Positions 48,896-62,075 are shown, numbered from the stretch's first letter. The stretch is DNA of 64,000 nucleotides from Bacillus sp. RAR_GA_16 (GCF_020165985.1 NZ_JAIUKZ010000018.1:434001-498000); one strand, 5' to 3'. Translations and numbers: made by a program. The notes: generated from the letters alone by a model not told the origin.

Positions 48896-49735
48896 TCACT
48901 CATCTTCAGAGGAAAACACGCGGATATCAACCGAGCCACCGACAACTTTTGCTCGAATCAGCAACGGTTGGTGACGATCATTTCGAAAAGAGAAGTCAGG
49001 TCCATACCAGCTTACGGTTGCATCTCTACCAGGCTTTACATAAGGAACGCTCCGACTATGGGAGTAGCGTTCGACAATTTGAACCCCTGCTTGATCCACC
49101 GCATTAAACAATGTAGAGGATACCTGACAAATCCCTCCACCAACTCCTTCAGACAATTCACCTCTAACAATTATCGGAGCAGGTAAATACCCTTTTTCCT
49201 TTGTTCTTTTCCCAACTGTTTGATTAAACGAAAACTTTTCTCCAGGAAAGACAACCGTATTGTTAATAGCCTCAGCAGCCAACACTATATTGGCCGTTCT
49301 TTCTAAATTACCTTTCCTAAAGTGCGTCACAAAAGCACCTATCTGTTTTTTTCGAATCAAAGAAAGCAACTCCGAATTTACTCTTGGATATTGAATTTTA
49401 GTATATGGTTCTACCCAGGTTGTTCCCTCTTGATAGAGGTTTTGAAGCATTTGTTCCTGGAATTTTTCTTTATTTACGCGATAGCCGTTGATGCCTTCTC
49501 TAATCGCTCCACCATTATCCAGGTAAGCGTTCTGAGGTTGTTTTAATAGAGACGTATCCACTTTATTCATGACATCATTCAACTGCTCTTCATCATAAAA
49601 TGGGAACCCCAACCACTCAGAAAAAAGGGTGTTTTTTCTAATGATAATAGGCTTGCTCTCATCCTTATGAATGATCATTTTGTCTACTCCTTCGGCGGAG
49701 TAGGTAAGTGATAAGGCCAAGAAAAGTGAAATCAT
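48896..49735 (-). CDS. VanW family exported protein
   Basis: A 279-residue protein with an N-terminal signal-like segment (MISLFLALSLTYSAEG). The VanW domain is clear: VFPGEKFSFNQTVGKRTKEKGY, GELSEGVGGGICQVSSTLFNAV and ERYSHSRSVPYVKPGRDATV. The family occurs in vancomycin clusters and many sporeformers (YoaR-like), but the activity is not known. GGGGGGA lies just upstream of the ATG. Confidence 0.9.
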   Translation of the reverse strand: MISLFLALSLTYSAEGVDKMIIHKDESKPIIIRKNTLFSEWLGFPFYDEEQLNDVMNKVDTSLLKQPQNAYLDNGGAIREGINGYRVNKEKFQEQMLQNLYQEGTTWVEPYTKIQYPRVNSELLSLIRKKQIGAFVTHFRKGNLERTANIVLAAEAINNTVVFPGEKFSFNQTVGKRTKEKGYLPAPIIVRGELSEGVGGGICQVSSTLFNAVDQAGVQIVERYSHSRSVPYVKPGRDATVSWYGPDFSFRNDRHQPLLIRAKVVGGSVDIRVFSSEDE

Positions 49736-49852
49736 TTTCCATCCCCCCTTTAAACTCCATTGTAGTATGCTTCATAAATTCAACTTTATAAAATGGAATA
49801 CTTCAAAGGGGCCAGTGCAAAATAAATATGATGAACCAGAAAGGGGGGACTA

Positions 49853-50677
49853 ATGAAGCGGTTATTCATTTTACTATTTATTCTTTTCGCCTTGAGCTTC
49901 TCTGATCGTACCTATGCTGTTGAACCCTTTTATGACCTTATACCAATTGATTATAAAGTGGCTCCTGTTCCTTGGAGAAAAGTCGATAAGCTTATACCAC
50001 GGAAAGCCATTTTCACGGTAATTGATGTTGAAAGTGGCCTATCATTTAAGGTTCAGCGAAGGGCTGGTAGTCATCACGCTGATATACAACCTCTAACGAA
50101 AGAAGATACAGACATTTTAAAAAAAATTTATAAAGAATGGAGCTGGAAACGAAGAGCTGTTATTGTGCTACATGAAGGCAGAACGATAGCCGGCTCAATG
50201 AACGGCATGCCCCATGGTGCTGGAGCGCTAGATAACGGATTTAATGGGCACTTCTGTCTACACTTTCTTAATAGTACGACGCATAAAACGCCAACTCCGG
50301 ACCCCGCTCACCAGTTAATGATCCTTAAAGCTGCTGGTAAGTTAGATGAATACGCCACAACATCAACACCAGAGGAACTTGTTGAAACGATGATGCTTGC
50401 CATAAATAATTCAGATACATCCATACTTAGAAAAGTCCTTTCTAAGAACTTGACAGCTCATGATTATGATTCATTAACACGCCTGACGGTCTCAAAATGG
50501 GCGGTTAACGTAAGCAAAACATCACCTTATATACAACATCTTCAAGTAAAGGTCGAGGTTTATATTAAAGACACTGGTGTCATTCATACTTCGATTAACT
50601 TGACTGCAAAAAAGAACCCAATATCGAATGGCTGGGAGCTTGAAATTCCTAACTTATTGAAAATCGCAAATCATTAG
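49853..50677 (+). CDS. Secreted protein of unknown function
   Basis: A 274-residue protein with a clean signal peptide (RLFILLFILFALSFSDRTYA). The middle has conserved-looking blocks: RRAGSHHADIQP, RRAVIVLHEGRTIAGSMNGMPHGAG and NGFNGHFCLHFLNSTTHKT with clustered His/Cys. That pattern suggests a hydrolase or peptidoglycan-type enzyme with a His/Cys active site. I recall similar HF-IHF-S-TH blocks in other Bacillales proteins but no named family. The C-terminal third has NTF2-like character (AINNSDTSILRKVLSKNL). Confidence 0.7.
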   Translation: MKRLFILLFILFALSFSDRTYAVEPFYDLIPIDYKVAPVPWRKVDKLIPRKAIFTVIDVESGLSFKVQRRAGSHHADIQPLTKEDTDILKKIYKEWSWKRRAVIVLHEGRTIAGSMNGMPHGAGALDNGFNGHFCLHFLNSTTHKTPTPDPAHQLMILKAAGKLDEYATTSTPEELVETMMLAINNSDTSILRKVLSKNLTAHDYDSLTRLTVSKWAVNVSKTSPYIQHLQVKVEVYIKDTGVIHTSINLTAKKNPISNGWELEIPNLLKIANH

Positions 50678-50692
50678 GAGGAAGTGACAAAG

Positions 50693-50989
50693 ATGGATCG
50701 ATTTAACGAAGTATATGAAAATTACGTTCGAAATGCCGCCAACGACAGTACAAGAAAACCAAATGAAAACGACCGTATGATTACGGCTGTTAGAAAAAAT
50801 GAAGAAGGAGATCTCATTGCGTTCAAAACCAATACTGGTCAAGAGCTTGATTATCTTCAGGCCCTCGAAGAGGCAAAGAACGGGCGTATTTCTGGGGTAG
50901 ATGTTTTCGAGAAGTACGGAAGAGAAATCATTCGCAGTGAGCCTGATGGCATTAAAGAGAATAACTTTGATCATTTACCAGAGTTTTAG
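50693..50989 (+). CDS. DUF3892 family protein
   Basis: A 98-residue cytoplasmic protein. The core MITAVRKNEEGDLIAFKTNTGQELDY followed by ALEEAKNGRISGVDVFEKYGREIIRSEPDG is the DUF3892 pattern. ATG 50693 has AGGAGG 11 bases upstream. It follows the secreted protein gene by 15 bases, so the two are likely one transcript. The function is unknown. Confidence 0.82.
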   Translation: MDRFNEVYENYVRNAANDSTRKPNENDRMITAVRKNEEGDLIAFKTNTGQELDYLQALEEAKNGRISGVDVFEKYGREIIRSEPDGIKENNFDHLPEF

Positions 50990-50998
50990 ATACGATTA

Positions 50999-51028
50999 AA
51001 AAGCTGCAACTCTATAGAGCTGCAGCTT
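50999..51028 (+). terminator. Hairpin after the DUF3892 gene
   Basis: AAGCTGCA-CTCTA pairs with TAGAG-TGCAGCTT with one mismatch; only a weak T-rich tail follows. Confidence 0.55.
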
Positions 51029-51042
51029 GAAATTTATATGTA

Positions 51043-51118
51043 TGGTGATCCGTATTGGGCTCGAACCAACGACCTCTACCCTGTCAAGGTAGCGCTCTCC
51101 CAACTGAGCTAACGGATC
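51043..51118 (-). tRNA. tRNA-Val (anticodon GAC)
   Basis: A complete cloverleaf on the minus strand: acceptor GATCCGT pairs with ACGGATC, D stem GCTC/GAGC, anticodon stem CTACC/GGTAG with loop TTGACAG (anticodon GAC, codons GUC/GUU), and T stem GTTGG/CCAAT with TTCGAGC. A discriminator A and an encoded CCA complete 76 bases. Confidence 0.96.
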
Positions 51119-51189
51119 AGTTTATGTAAGGACATCTATTAATATACAGGAATCAATAAATAACTGTCAATCTTTTCTTTAAAATAATT

Positions 51190-51218
51190 AAAAAAGGGCA
51201 CTGCCAGTGTGCCCTTTT
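51190..51218 (-). terminator. Terminator of the PgpA-like gene
   Basis: AAAAGGGCACACT pairs with AGTGCCCTTTT imperfectly around GGC, with T-runs on the minus strand. Confidence 0.75.
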
Positions 51219-51220
51219 GA

Positions 51221-51775
51221 TTAACCAATCCGTTCTTCTTTATCCCGCTTTTCACGTTCTTCCTTATCTAACGCTTCTTCTCGATCACGAAGGCGGTGTG
51301 CCAGTCGACTTGAGGCGTTTGCGGCAATGCTTGCAATGAGATCATCAAGAAAGGTATGAACGCTTTCGCCCACTTTCGTATCTAGCTTTTCAATAATACC
51401 GAACTTTTGTTTATCGAGGTGCCCAAAGGTAGTAACAGCGATACTGCCGTAGCCAAATACGGCACCGAGTGCAATTGTTTCATCAACGCCAAATAACCCT
51501 TCATCCGTTTCAACAATCGATTGAAGTGGTTCTGAGAGTTTCCCCTGCTCAGCTAACTTGTCTAGCTCAATACCAACTAGAACAGCATGCTGAATTTCTC
51601 GCTTCGTTAAAACGGCTTCAACACTTTCCACACAATCATCCATGGAAAGTTCATCTACATAAGGGTATTGCATTTCGTAAACAATTTCTGCAATATCCTC
51701 TATTGTCACACCACGTTCTTTTATAAGGGCTTTTGCTGCTGCTTCTGTCTCTCTACTATGGATGCGTTTCTTCAT
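51221..51775 (-). CDS. yutG: Phosphatidylglycerophosphatase A-like protein (YutG/YpjQ)
   Basis: A 184-residue PgpA-domain protein. The core DETIALGAVFGYGSIAVTTFGHLDKQKFGIIEKLD and TFLDDLIASIAA, with its acidic residues, resembles PgpA, but the Bacillus branch is soluble and lacks the membrane helices of E. coli PgpA. ATG 51775 follows AGAGGGG. Phosphatase activity toward lipid precursors is inferred. YutG and YpjQ are paralogues; which one this is cannot be settled here. Confidence 0.8.
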   Translation of the reverse strand: MKKRIHSRETEAAAKALIKERGVTIEDIAEIVYEMQYPYVDELSMDDCVESVEAVLTKREIQHAVLVGIELDKLAEQGKLSEPLQSIVETDEGLFGVDETIALGAVFGYGSIAVTTFGHLDKQKFGIIEKLDTKVGESVHTFLDDLIASIAANASSRLAHRLRDREEALDKEEREKRDKEERIG

Positions 51776-51891
51776 AATAAGACCCCTCTCTGTCAACGAT
51801 AAATACATCTGTGTTAAAATCATTATATCACTAATGTTTTTTATATTGTCAAACAATCTAACAATTGCAACAATTTACAGGAGGCATCACA

Positions 51892-52614
51892 ATGAACAGA
51901 GGGTCATACAAGGACGAAACCATTTATAGTGAGTATTTAAAAGAAGAAATTCCTTTTCAAGTTTATTTGCCATATAACTATTCTCCCTTATACAAATACT
52001 CCTTTTTAATCGCCAATGATGGTAGCGATTACTTTAAATTAGGACGACTCGGTCGAACGGCTGATGAACTGATCGAAAATGACGAAATTGAAGAACTAAT
52101 CATCGTTGGCATTCCATATAAAAGCGTAGAAGATCGCTGGCGTAAATATCATCCTGATGGAGAACAGAGTGATGATTATCTGCGTTTTCTTGCTAACGAA
52201 CTTGTTCCTTACTTAGATGAAGAATACGCAACCTATCACCTTGGGTATGGTCGTGGTCTTATTGGTGATTCCTTGGCCGCTACCGTAGCGCTACGAGCTG
52301 CACTTGATTATCCACGTACATTTGGACGCGCTATTCTACACTCACCATATGTTGATGAAGCCATAATGGATCAAGTAGAACGATTTTCTGAACCTGAACT
52401 CCTCTCCCTCTATCACATTATCGGGAAGGAAGAAACAGAGGTTCCTACGACTGATGGAAAAACCAAGAACTTCATTGATCCGAATCGAAAATTAAATAAG
52501 ATCATTACCCAGAAAGATTTTGATTATTTTTATGATGAATTTGAAGGCGGACACCTCTGGAAGAACTGGCAACCAGATATGAAACGCTCCCTTCTACACA
52601 TGTTTAAACTCTAA
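51892..52614 (+). CDS. yjcH: YjcH-like esterase family (alpha/beta hydrolase)
   Basis: A 240-residue protein of the Esterase D/enterochelin-esterase fold. It opens YKDETIYSEYLKEEIPFQVYLPYNY; the nucleophile region reads GYGRGLIGDSLAATVALRAAL, with Ser in GDSLA, and a late His in FEGGHLWKNW. ATG 51892 follows ACAGGAGG. It is followed by yjcG and yjcF, the B. subtilis order. Confidence 0.9.
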   Translation: MNRGSYKDETIYSEYLKEEIPFQVYLPYNYSPLYKYSFLIANDGSDYFKLGRLGRTADELIENDEIEELIIVGIPYKSVEDRWRKYHPDGEQSDDYLRFLANELVPYLDEEYATYHLGYGRGLIGDSLAATVALRAALDYPRTFGRAILHSPYVDEAIMDQVERFSEPELLSLYHIIGKEETEVPTTDGKTKNFIDPNRKLNKIITQKDFDYFYDEFEGGHLWKNWQPDMKRSLLHMFKL

Positions 52615-52646
52615 TTGAGTCTATCGTTTCTTATTTTCGAATTTTT

Positions 52647-52654
52647 GGTATAAT
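52647..52654 (+). promoter_or_regulatory. Extended -10 promoter upstream of yjcG
   Basis: TGGTATAAT, a TG-extended -10, lies about 65 bases before the yjcG start. The -35 region is weak, as is common for extended -10 promoters. Confidence 0.5.
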
Positions 52655-52717
52655 TATAAATGGAACATAATGTGACTTGTCTAATAAGGGCACATATCAA
52701 CTAGGAGGGAATGAAAC

Positions 52718-53233
52718 ATGAAATACGGTATCGCAATTTTCCCATCGAAAAAACTACAAGACGTCGCTAACTCATTTCGTAAACGGTATGACCCGCACTA
52801 TGCGCTCATTCCACCACATTTGACACTACGTGAAGGCTTTGAAGCAACAGAAGAAGAGATTCAGAAGTTAACACCCGTTCTACACAAAATCTCTGATGAG
52901 TCTGAACCTTTCTCTTTGCATGTTTATAAAGTGGGATCATTCAATCCTGTAAATAACGTGATTTATTTTAAAGTAAAAGACAATGAAATCCTTGAAGATT
53001 TGCACCGCCAGTTGAACCCTGAAGAGGCCCTATCTGAACGTGATTATAATTTTGTACCTCATATTACAATCGCTCAAAACCTTTCAGATGATGAGCATTC
53101 GGACGTATACGGTAGCTTACAAATGAAGGATGTTAACCACGAAGAAACCATTGACCGATTCCAGCTTCTTTATCAGCTTGAAAATGGAATGTGGACAGTG
53201 TTTGAAACGTTCCACCTTGGTAAAGTGCGCTAA
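52718..53233 (+). CDS. yjcG: 2H phosphoesterase family protein YjcG
   Basis: A 171-residue protein of the 2'-5' RNA ligase/cyclic phosphodiesterase superfamily. Both H-x-T motifs are present: HLTL in PPHLTLRE near residue 34 and HITI in VPHITIAQ near residue 115. AGGAGGGA precedes the ATG. Its stop overlaps the yjcF start (TAATG). The RNA or nucleotide substrate is unknown. Confidence 0.93.
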   Translation: MKYGIAIFPSKKLQDVANSFRKRYDPHYALIPPHLTLREGFEATEEEIQKLTPVLHKISDESEPFSLHVYKVGSFNPVNNVIYFKVKDNEILEDLHRQLNPEEALSERDYNFVPHITIAQNLSDDEHSDVYGSLQMKDVNHEETIDRFQLLYQLENGMWTVFETFHLGKVR

Positions 53234-53655
53234 TGGAAGTACGCGTTGTTGACACTGAGAAAGAACGAAACGATGCCTTTCACGTCAGGCATACGGTTTT
53301 CGTAGAAGAACAAAACGTACCGGCTGAATTGGAAATCGATGAACATGAGGACAAGGCCATCCATTTTGTCGCTTATGATCAAAATTTACCCGTTGCAGCA
53401 GGTCGTTTTCGGGTATTAAGTGAACGGGCAAAAGTTGAACGTATTTGTGTGCTCCATGACTATCGGGGAACTGGGCTTGGTTTTCTTCTGATGAACGCAA
53501 TCGAAAACCATGCTAAACAGCTTCACCTTAAAGGAGCAAAGTTAAATGCCCAAATAAGCGCTTTAGGCTTTTATGAAAAACTTGGATATCGCATTGTTTC
53601 TGAGGAATTCATGGATGCGGGCATTCCACATGTAACGATGATAAAGGATCTGTGA
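53233..53655 (+). CDS. yjcF: GNAT family N-acetyltransferase YjcF
   Basis: A 140-residue ElaA-like acetyltransferase. It opens FHVRHTVFVEEQNVPAELEID and has the acetyl-CoA loop DYRGTGLGFLLM. It is translationally coupled to yjcG through TAATG. The acceptor is unknown. Confidence 0.93.
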   Translation: MEVRVVDTEKERNDAFHVRHTVFVEEQNVPAELEIDEHEDKAIHFVAYDQNLPVAAGRFRVLSERAKVERICVLHDYRGTGLGFLLMNAIENHAKQLHLKGAKLNAQISALGFYEKLGYRIVSEEFMDAGIPHVTMIKDL

Positions 53656-53681
53656 CACTGGATATTCCAGTGTCTTTTTTT
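53654..53681 (+). terminator. yjcHGF terminator
   Basis: GACACTGGA pairs with TCCAGTGTC around TAT, with seven T after. Confidence 0.85.
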
Positions 53682-53771
53682 ATGCCTTTGCATCATTAAA
53701 ATGAATGATATATTCTCCATTTTTCGTACATCCTAAGAAAGATTGTAAATTGAAGAGAAGAAGGTGATCCT

Positions 53772-54455
53772 GTGGCGATTGGATCAATTACGGTGGAACT
53801 TCTTGTTGGATTTATTGCTTTACTTATCCTAACGAAAGCCCTTGGCAAAACCCAAATTACACAAATTACCCCATTTGATTTTATCTCTTCTCTCGTACTA
53901 GGAGAATTAGTTGGGAATGCAATTTATGATAAAGATGTAAACATTCAATCCATTTTATATGCTGTGCTATTATGGGGCGTATTAATTTACGTTGTTGAAT
54001 GGATTACTCAGAAATTTCGAGGAACTCGAAACATATTGGAAGGAAATCCTTCTATTGTGATTCATAAAGGAAAAATTGATCGAGATCAATTAAAAAAAAG
54101 CAAGCTTGATATTAACCAATTGCAAAATTTATTAAGACAAAAAGATGTTTTTTCACTTCGAGAAGTTGAATTCGCCATCCTAGAAACAAATGGCAGTATT
54201 AGTGTTCTAAAAAAGTCACAATACCTGCAACCAACAAAAGAAGATTTCAATCTAAAAAAACAACAGGGGTATCTGTCAGTTGATATTATTTCGGATGGAA
54301 AAGTTGACTATGAGAATTTAAGAGATGCAGGATTTAACGAAACTTGGCTTCAAAAAGTGCTTAAGGAACATAAAGTAGATCGTCCTGAAGATGTACTAGT
54401 TCTAGAATGGAAAGAGGATGAAGGGGTATTTCTGCAAAAGATGGATAAGGAATAG
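53772..54455 (+). CDS. DUF421 membrane protein (YetF/YcaP family)
   Basis: A 227-residue protein with three N-terminal helices (GSITVELLVGFIALLILTKAL onward), the family block KTQITQITPFDFISSLVLGELVGNAIYD, and a C-terminal cytoplasmic alpha/beta part (GNPSIVIHKGKIDRDQLKKSKLDINQLQNLLRQ). GTG start behind AGAAGGTGA. Some Bacillus members act in sporulation or spore germination; none is fully understood. Confidence 0.88.
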   Translation: MAIGSITVELLVGFIALLILTKALGKTQITQITPFDFISSLVLGELVGNAIYDKDVNIQSILYAVLLWGVLIYVVEWITQKFRGTRNILEGNPSIVIHKGKIDRDQLKKSKLDINQLQNLLRQKDVFSLREVEFAILETNGSISVLKKSQYLQPTKEDFNLKKQQGYLSVDIISDGKVDYENLRDAGFNETWLQKVLKEHKVDRPEDVLVLEWKEDEGVFLQKMDKE

Positions 54456-54485
54456 GCAATTTAATTGCCTATTCGTAAAGTATGC

Positions 54486-57093
54486 TCACCATTTTAGCAA
54501 TCGTGGTTTAGAATCAAGAATACTTTCATATTGTACGTTATTACCATATACTCCATTTGGATCTAAGGTTAAATATCTCCTATACTTTTCTTCCCTTAAT
54601 TGAGCAGTTGACCAACCTAAATGTTGTATACGTAAATGTGAGAGACTGTTCGGAAATTGAAAAATATTTTCTGGAAATCTTCCACAATGTTGCTTCTGCT
54701 CTTTCCATTTATAAATAAAATGAGGATTATATCTAAATAAAATAGGACGATATATGAGATGGGCTTTCCATTGTTCATCTTCTCGATAGTGCCTTTCATC
54801 CCACATATCATAAATTCGAAATGAAAATAGATCAAATTCTTTCTGATTTATGAGTGCACTAAGTTGTTTAGCCACGTTATCTTCAAACATTTCATCAGCA
54901 TCCATATTTAATATCCAATCAGGATTTGTTGCAATTGTTTTTTCCCACTGCTGCTTACGAAGTATGACTTCATTGGAAAAGCGTGATTCGCGATTATTAA
55001 TTATTGTTAACGGAATATTTCCTAATATTTTTCTGCAAATTCCAACTGAATTATCAGTACTTCCATCATCAATGATAACTGCTTCATCAATATAGTCCAG
55101 GTGTTTTCTCAAAACTTTATCCAGGTATTTCCCCTCTTCATTCTTAATGACCATAGAAAGGGTAATGCGTGGTTTTTCGTTAATTTTTGCATTCTTATCT
55201 CTATTGTGAACCTCAACTAACCCTACTTCTTTCATGTATGCTTTTACACCATCAAGATCTGAATCACGATAAATGTGATAGGGAGCGCAGTGGGTATCTG
55301 CCCATAAGGATAATCCAAGCGCACTCGCTCGAATACAGAAATGGCGATCTTCTCCCCAAAAGCTTAAGTTTGGAATTTTCTCGAAGCACACCCCTTTTTT
55401 TAGTGCTTCTCTCGAAAGTAATGTACACGCACCAAGACCACCTACTTGATAGACCCCTGGTTGTCTTAATTCATTTATAAAATCATAATATCTCTTTGTT
55501 TCTTCTGTTTGATTAATCGCTTCACCAGGATTTTTTTCAAATTGTGTATACTCGTCAGTTAGCCATACTTGAGGCTGTTCCATCGCTTCAGGCTGCCATC
55601 TAGTCCAGAATACCTCTGAAATGATATCTTTGTTCTGTGATACTAAATGATAAATCGTTTCCTTTTGTAAAACGAGGTCTGAATCCACTAGAAAGAGATA
55701 ATCAAAGTCATGCTCTTTTGCGTATTTAATCATTGAATCTTTAAATCGAGCTACCTTCCATACAAGGTTTTCATTCCAATAATGAGTCATCGGATCTTTT
55801 AAGTAATCTTCTTCAGAATCAACGTTTTCAATTATGACTTCTTGCATTTCCTGTTGAAATATCTTCAATAGTTCAGTTGATTTCCTATCATGGTTATCAT
55901 CAATCAAATAATATGAAAATGCTAACCCTTCATTTTTTTGCTGTTTTAATGAAAATAGAAAATAATTTAATATCTCTGGATTTTGGCGAATTGGGCTAGC
56001 TATTAATACCTTTTTCTTAACTGAGATAAGTCTTTTTTCAAGATACTCTTTATTTAGTAAATATTTCGGGTCACCAGGTCGAATCTTCCCAGCTTTCTCA
56101 TTATGTTCATAAGCTTTTTGATAATCTCCAAGTGCATCAAAGCATACACAGAGTTGAATTTGAGGAATCCAATTCGAATAGACAAGATTTTGAGCACCTA
56201 AATAATTTTCTAATGCTGGTGTTTCCAATGCTATTTTATACCAAAATATGGCTGGGTGATAATTCTTCTTTTCAAAAAAATAATTAGCTACCTTGCAACA
56301 AAACTCAGGTCTTGGAGCACTGTAAGTAAAAGAATGAAGAATAGAACGCAAACTTTCTGCTTTATTATCAAGAGCTGCATAACAATCAGCAAGCTTTGCA
56401 CATGTGGCGATATTATCTTCTACCCATCCTTCTTGGCCTTCCAAAAATTTTTTGTAATACTCAATCGCTTCTTGAAACTGGCTATGGTCTTTTAGCTCGT
56501 TTGCATAATAATACAAATCTCTAGGACCAAATTGTTCTCCACGTTTAAGTCTTTCTTTATAGATATTTATATTTCGCGTTGCATCATGATGAAGAGGATT
56601 ATGAAGTACAGCAATGTCACTATTGATTATTTTACCACCTACTTCTAGATACTCATGTACAGCCCCTACCCACTTGAAATGTCGTTCACGCCTTACTAGC
56701 CGATTTCTTATCAAACTTGAAGTCACATTACCATATTGATCTACAGCAAGATTATAAGGCATTCGAATGGAATCTACAGATGGAATCAAGTGTTTCTTTT
56801 AATCTTTTTAGCTTTTGACGGTCTTCTTCTAAGAAGACATCATCCGCGTCAAGCCAAAGGATATACTCCTTGGTCGCTTTGGAAAATGCAAAATTCCTCG
56901 CCTTTGCAAAGTCATTTACCCATGTAAAATCATAAATGTTTGCTTGATAACTTTTAGCAATTTCCTTAGTTTTATCATCAGAACCTGTATCGATTATATT
57001 TATTTCATCGACAATATCGTGAATAGAATGTAGACAGGTACCTAACACAGCTTCTTCATTTTTTACGATTAAGCACAAACTGATTGAAACCAA
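54486..57093 (-). pseudogene. Three-module glycosyltransferase with TPR-like linker, interrupted by a +1 frameshift
   Basis: When repaired, an 868-residue protein. Module 1 is a GT2 domain (ISLCLIVKNEEAVLGTCLHS, DxD in LWLDADD) running across the break into GAVHEYLEV; helical TPR-like repeats follow (about 180-350). Module 2 (about 360-600) has KKVLIASPIRQNPEI and LFLVDSD. Module 3 (about 645-868) is another GT2 (ITLSMVIKNEEG, NMDADE). Reading GATC instead of GAATC at 56783-56787 (plus strand) joins KETLD to PSVDS. It starts at TTG behind GGGAGG. It lies 86 bases after the collagen-like operon, so it probably glycosylates those proteins. Confidence 0.8.
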
Positions 57094-57179
57094 TTCTTAT
57101 ACCTCCCAAAGATTGGTGCAGATATTTACATTCTTAGATCATCTCATTCCTTCTAGCGGAGCTCCTAAATTTTTCATCT

Positions 57180-58385
57180 TCACCAACTTTCAGTAAGTAA
57201 AAAAGTTGCTGTAACAGTCGCAGTACCGCCTTCCAAATTAACGGCTGCTAAAGTTACAATTTCATCAGTTGGGAGCGTAAAATCAATTAACTCAGCCGTT
57301 CCTACTACTCTGCTTACCCCGATGCCCCCTGAGGTTGCTCCTTGAAATACTACTTCTCCAGGAGTATACGTTGTCGCAGTATTATTTATCTCTAAAGCAG
57401 TCTCGGTATTTGGTATATTCGTATTTGCAGTAGGGAAATTTCCAAATGTACCGTTAATTGCACCTCCGATTAACACCTGGTAAGCAACATCTAAAGAAGA
57501 AATAATTTGTATTCCTTCAAGGCTAATTTGGACTGAATTAGCCCTTCCAGAACCTGCTGGAAATTCTGCCTTTCTTCTAAATGAGATGAGTGGCGTCAGC
57601 GTTGCTCCAATTCCACTTACAGTTCTTCTCTCAGAAGTAACCCTAAATATGGGGTTATACCTTCCTACAATCCCATATTGCCTCCCCCCCACAAAAATCG
57701 AAAGCGCTGAGGTAGTACCACCGTTATCCACCTGTGCCCGAATGGGAAGATTGGGATCAATAAAACTCGTTTCGCCTGTAGGTGCGTATCTGTGAACTGT
57801 AATGACTTCCTGCGCAAGCGTGGTTGGATTAGGCAATACGACTTTAAATTCGATTACCCCATATCCGTACCATGTAAAAAGAATTTGAAAGATGTTTCCT
57901 TTACTTAGCGAGAGGGTGACTCCACTAGGTCCTGTGCCATCGAGTGGATCAACGTTCCAGGATGTTTGATTAATAACTGTATCGACCCCACCTCTTCTAA
58001 TTCCAACGAATGTATCTGTAGCATTGCGACCAAAGTAACCCCCGTTTTCATCATCAAACAATCCCCACCTCGCCACTTGTGTACCAATTGGAAGGTTAGG
58101 AAGACGAATAGCAATACCCGATTCTCCAGCATAACCCGGTTCATACCTTCCTCTTAAAGCACTATCCAATGTTGCATTGTCAGTACCTCCTGTAGAGGTA
58201 CTGACAATATATTCAGTTGCATCATTGGTAACAGTTCCACCTCCAGTTGTAGTGACAACATCACGTATAGTAGACACGCCATAAACCGAGGTCAATTCTA
58301 CGATTGGTGTTCTCTCCGCTGTGCGAAGCTCATTGAATTGCGAATTAACGTTAGGTCCTATGTTCGTTATATTAATATCCGCCAA
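57180..58385 (-). CDS. Stand-alone copy of the collagen-like protein's C-terminal domain
   Basis: A 401-residue protein, homologous along its length to residues about 682-1084 of the neighbouring collagen-like protein. Shared blocks are [54 protein letters not shown] and FVGGRQY. It is Gly/Thr/Asn rich, has few Cys, and looks all-beta. It has no signal peptide. TTG start behind AGAGGGGGA, 27 bases after the collagen gene, so the two are co-transcribed. It may co-assemble with the filament tip. Confidence 0.8.
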   Translation of the reverse strand: MADINITNIGPNVNSQFNELRTAERTPIVELTSVYGVSTIRDVVTTTGGGTVTNDATEYIVSTSTGGTDNATLDSALRGRYEPGYAGESGIAIRLPNLPIGTQVARWGLFDDENGGYFGRNATDTFVGIRRGGVDTVINQTSWNVDPLDGTGPSGVTLSLSKGNIFQILFTWYGYGVIEFKVVLPNPTTLAQEVITVHRYAPTGETSFIDPNLPIRAQVDNGGTTSALSIFVGGRQYGIVGRYNPIFRVTSERRTVSGIGATLTPLISFRRKAEFPAGSGRANSVQISLEGIQIISSLDVAYQVLIGGAINGTFGNFPTANTNIPNTETALEINNTATTYTPGEVVFQGATSGGIGVSRVVGTAELIDFTLPTDEIVTLAAVNLEGGTATVTATFLLTESW

Positions 58386-58412
58386 AACCAGTCCCCCTCT
58401 TCTAACAAGTAG

Positions 58413-61682
<3,270 letters not shown>

Positions 61683-61724
61683 TCACAATGAAAAAATTAA
61701 CCACATCAAAAGAGTAAAAAGCTA

Positions 61725-62075
61725 TTAATTAATTTTCAATTCAGACAGAACAAGTCTATGTGTTGCTTGAATCACTCCATCCGACTTTCCCCAAACAGAT
61801 ATTCCGGTTTGAGAAAGCGCAAGACCAGATATATGAAATGAAAACTGGAATCCATCGAGATCAGCATAATAATCCTTTGAAATCACACTATTCACTGGAA
61901 TTGTGATTAATTCTGAAACATAAACAATTTGATTAGCGGTTAGGTTTGTTCCCACTATTTCTACCGTGCTGGTATTAACATCACTACTATTCACAATTTT
62001 AATCAACACTCGCTTAGTTGTTCTAGTACCATTTTGCAATGAATTTTCAATTGGACCTGTTGTTAATAAAAGCAC
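61725..62075 (-). CDS. Stand-alone copy of the collagen-like protein's N-cap
   Basis: A 116-residue protein homologous to residues 1-116 of the collagen-like protein: LLTTGPIENSLQNGTRTTKR against [20 protein letters not shown], and SVWGKSDGVIQATHRLVLSEL against [25 protein letters not shown] 62075 is chosen because GGGAGG lies 8 bases upstream and the product then begins just as its paralogue does. It precedes the collagen gene by 57 bases. It may anchor or cap the filament; that is inference. Confidence 0.75.
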   Translation of the reverse strand: MLLLTTGPIENSLQNGTRTTKRVLIKIVNSSDVNTSTVEIVGTNLTANQIVYVSELITIPVNSVISKDYYADLDGFQFSFHISGLALSQTGISVWGKSDGVIQATHRLVLSELKIN

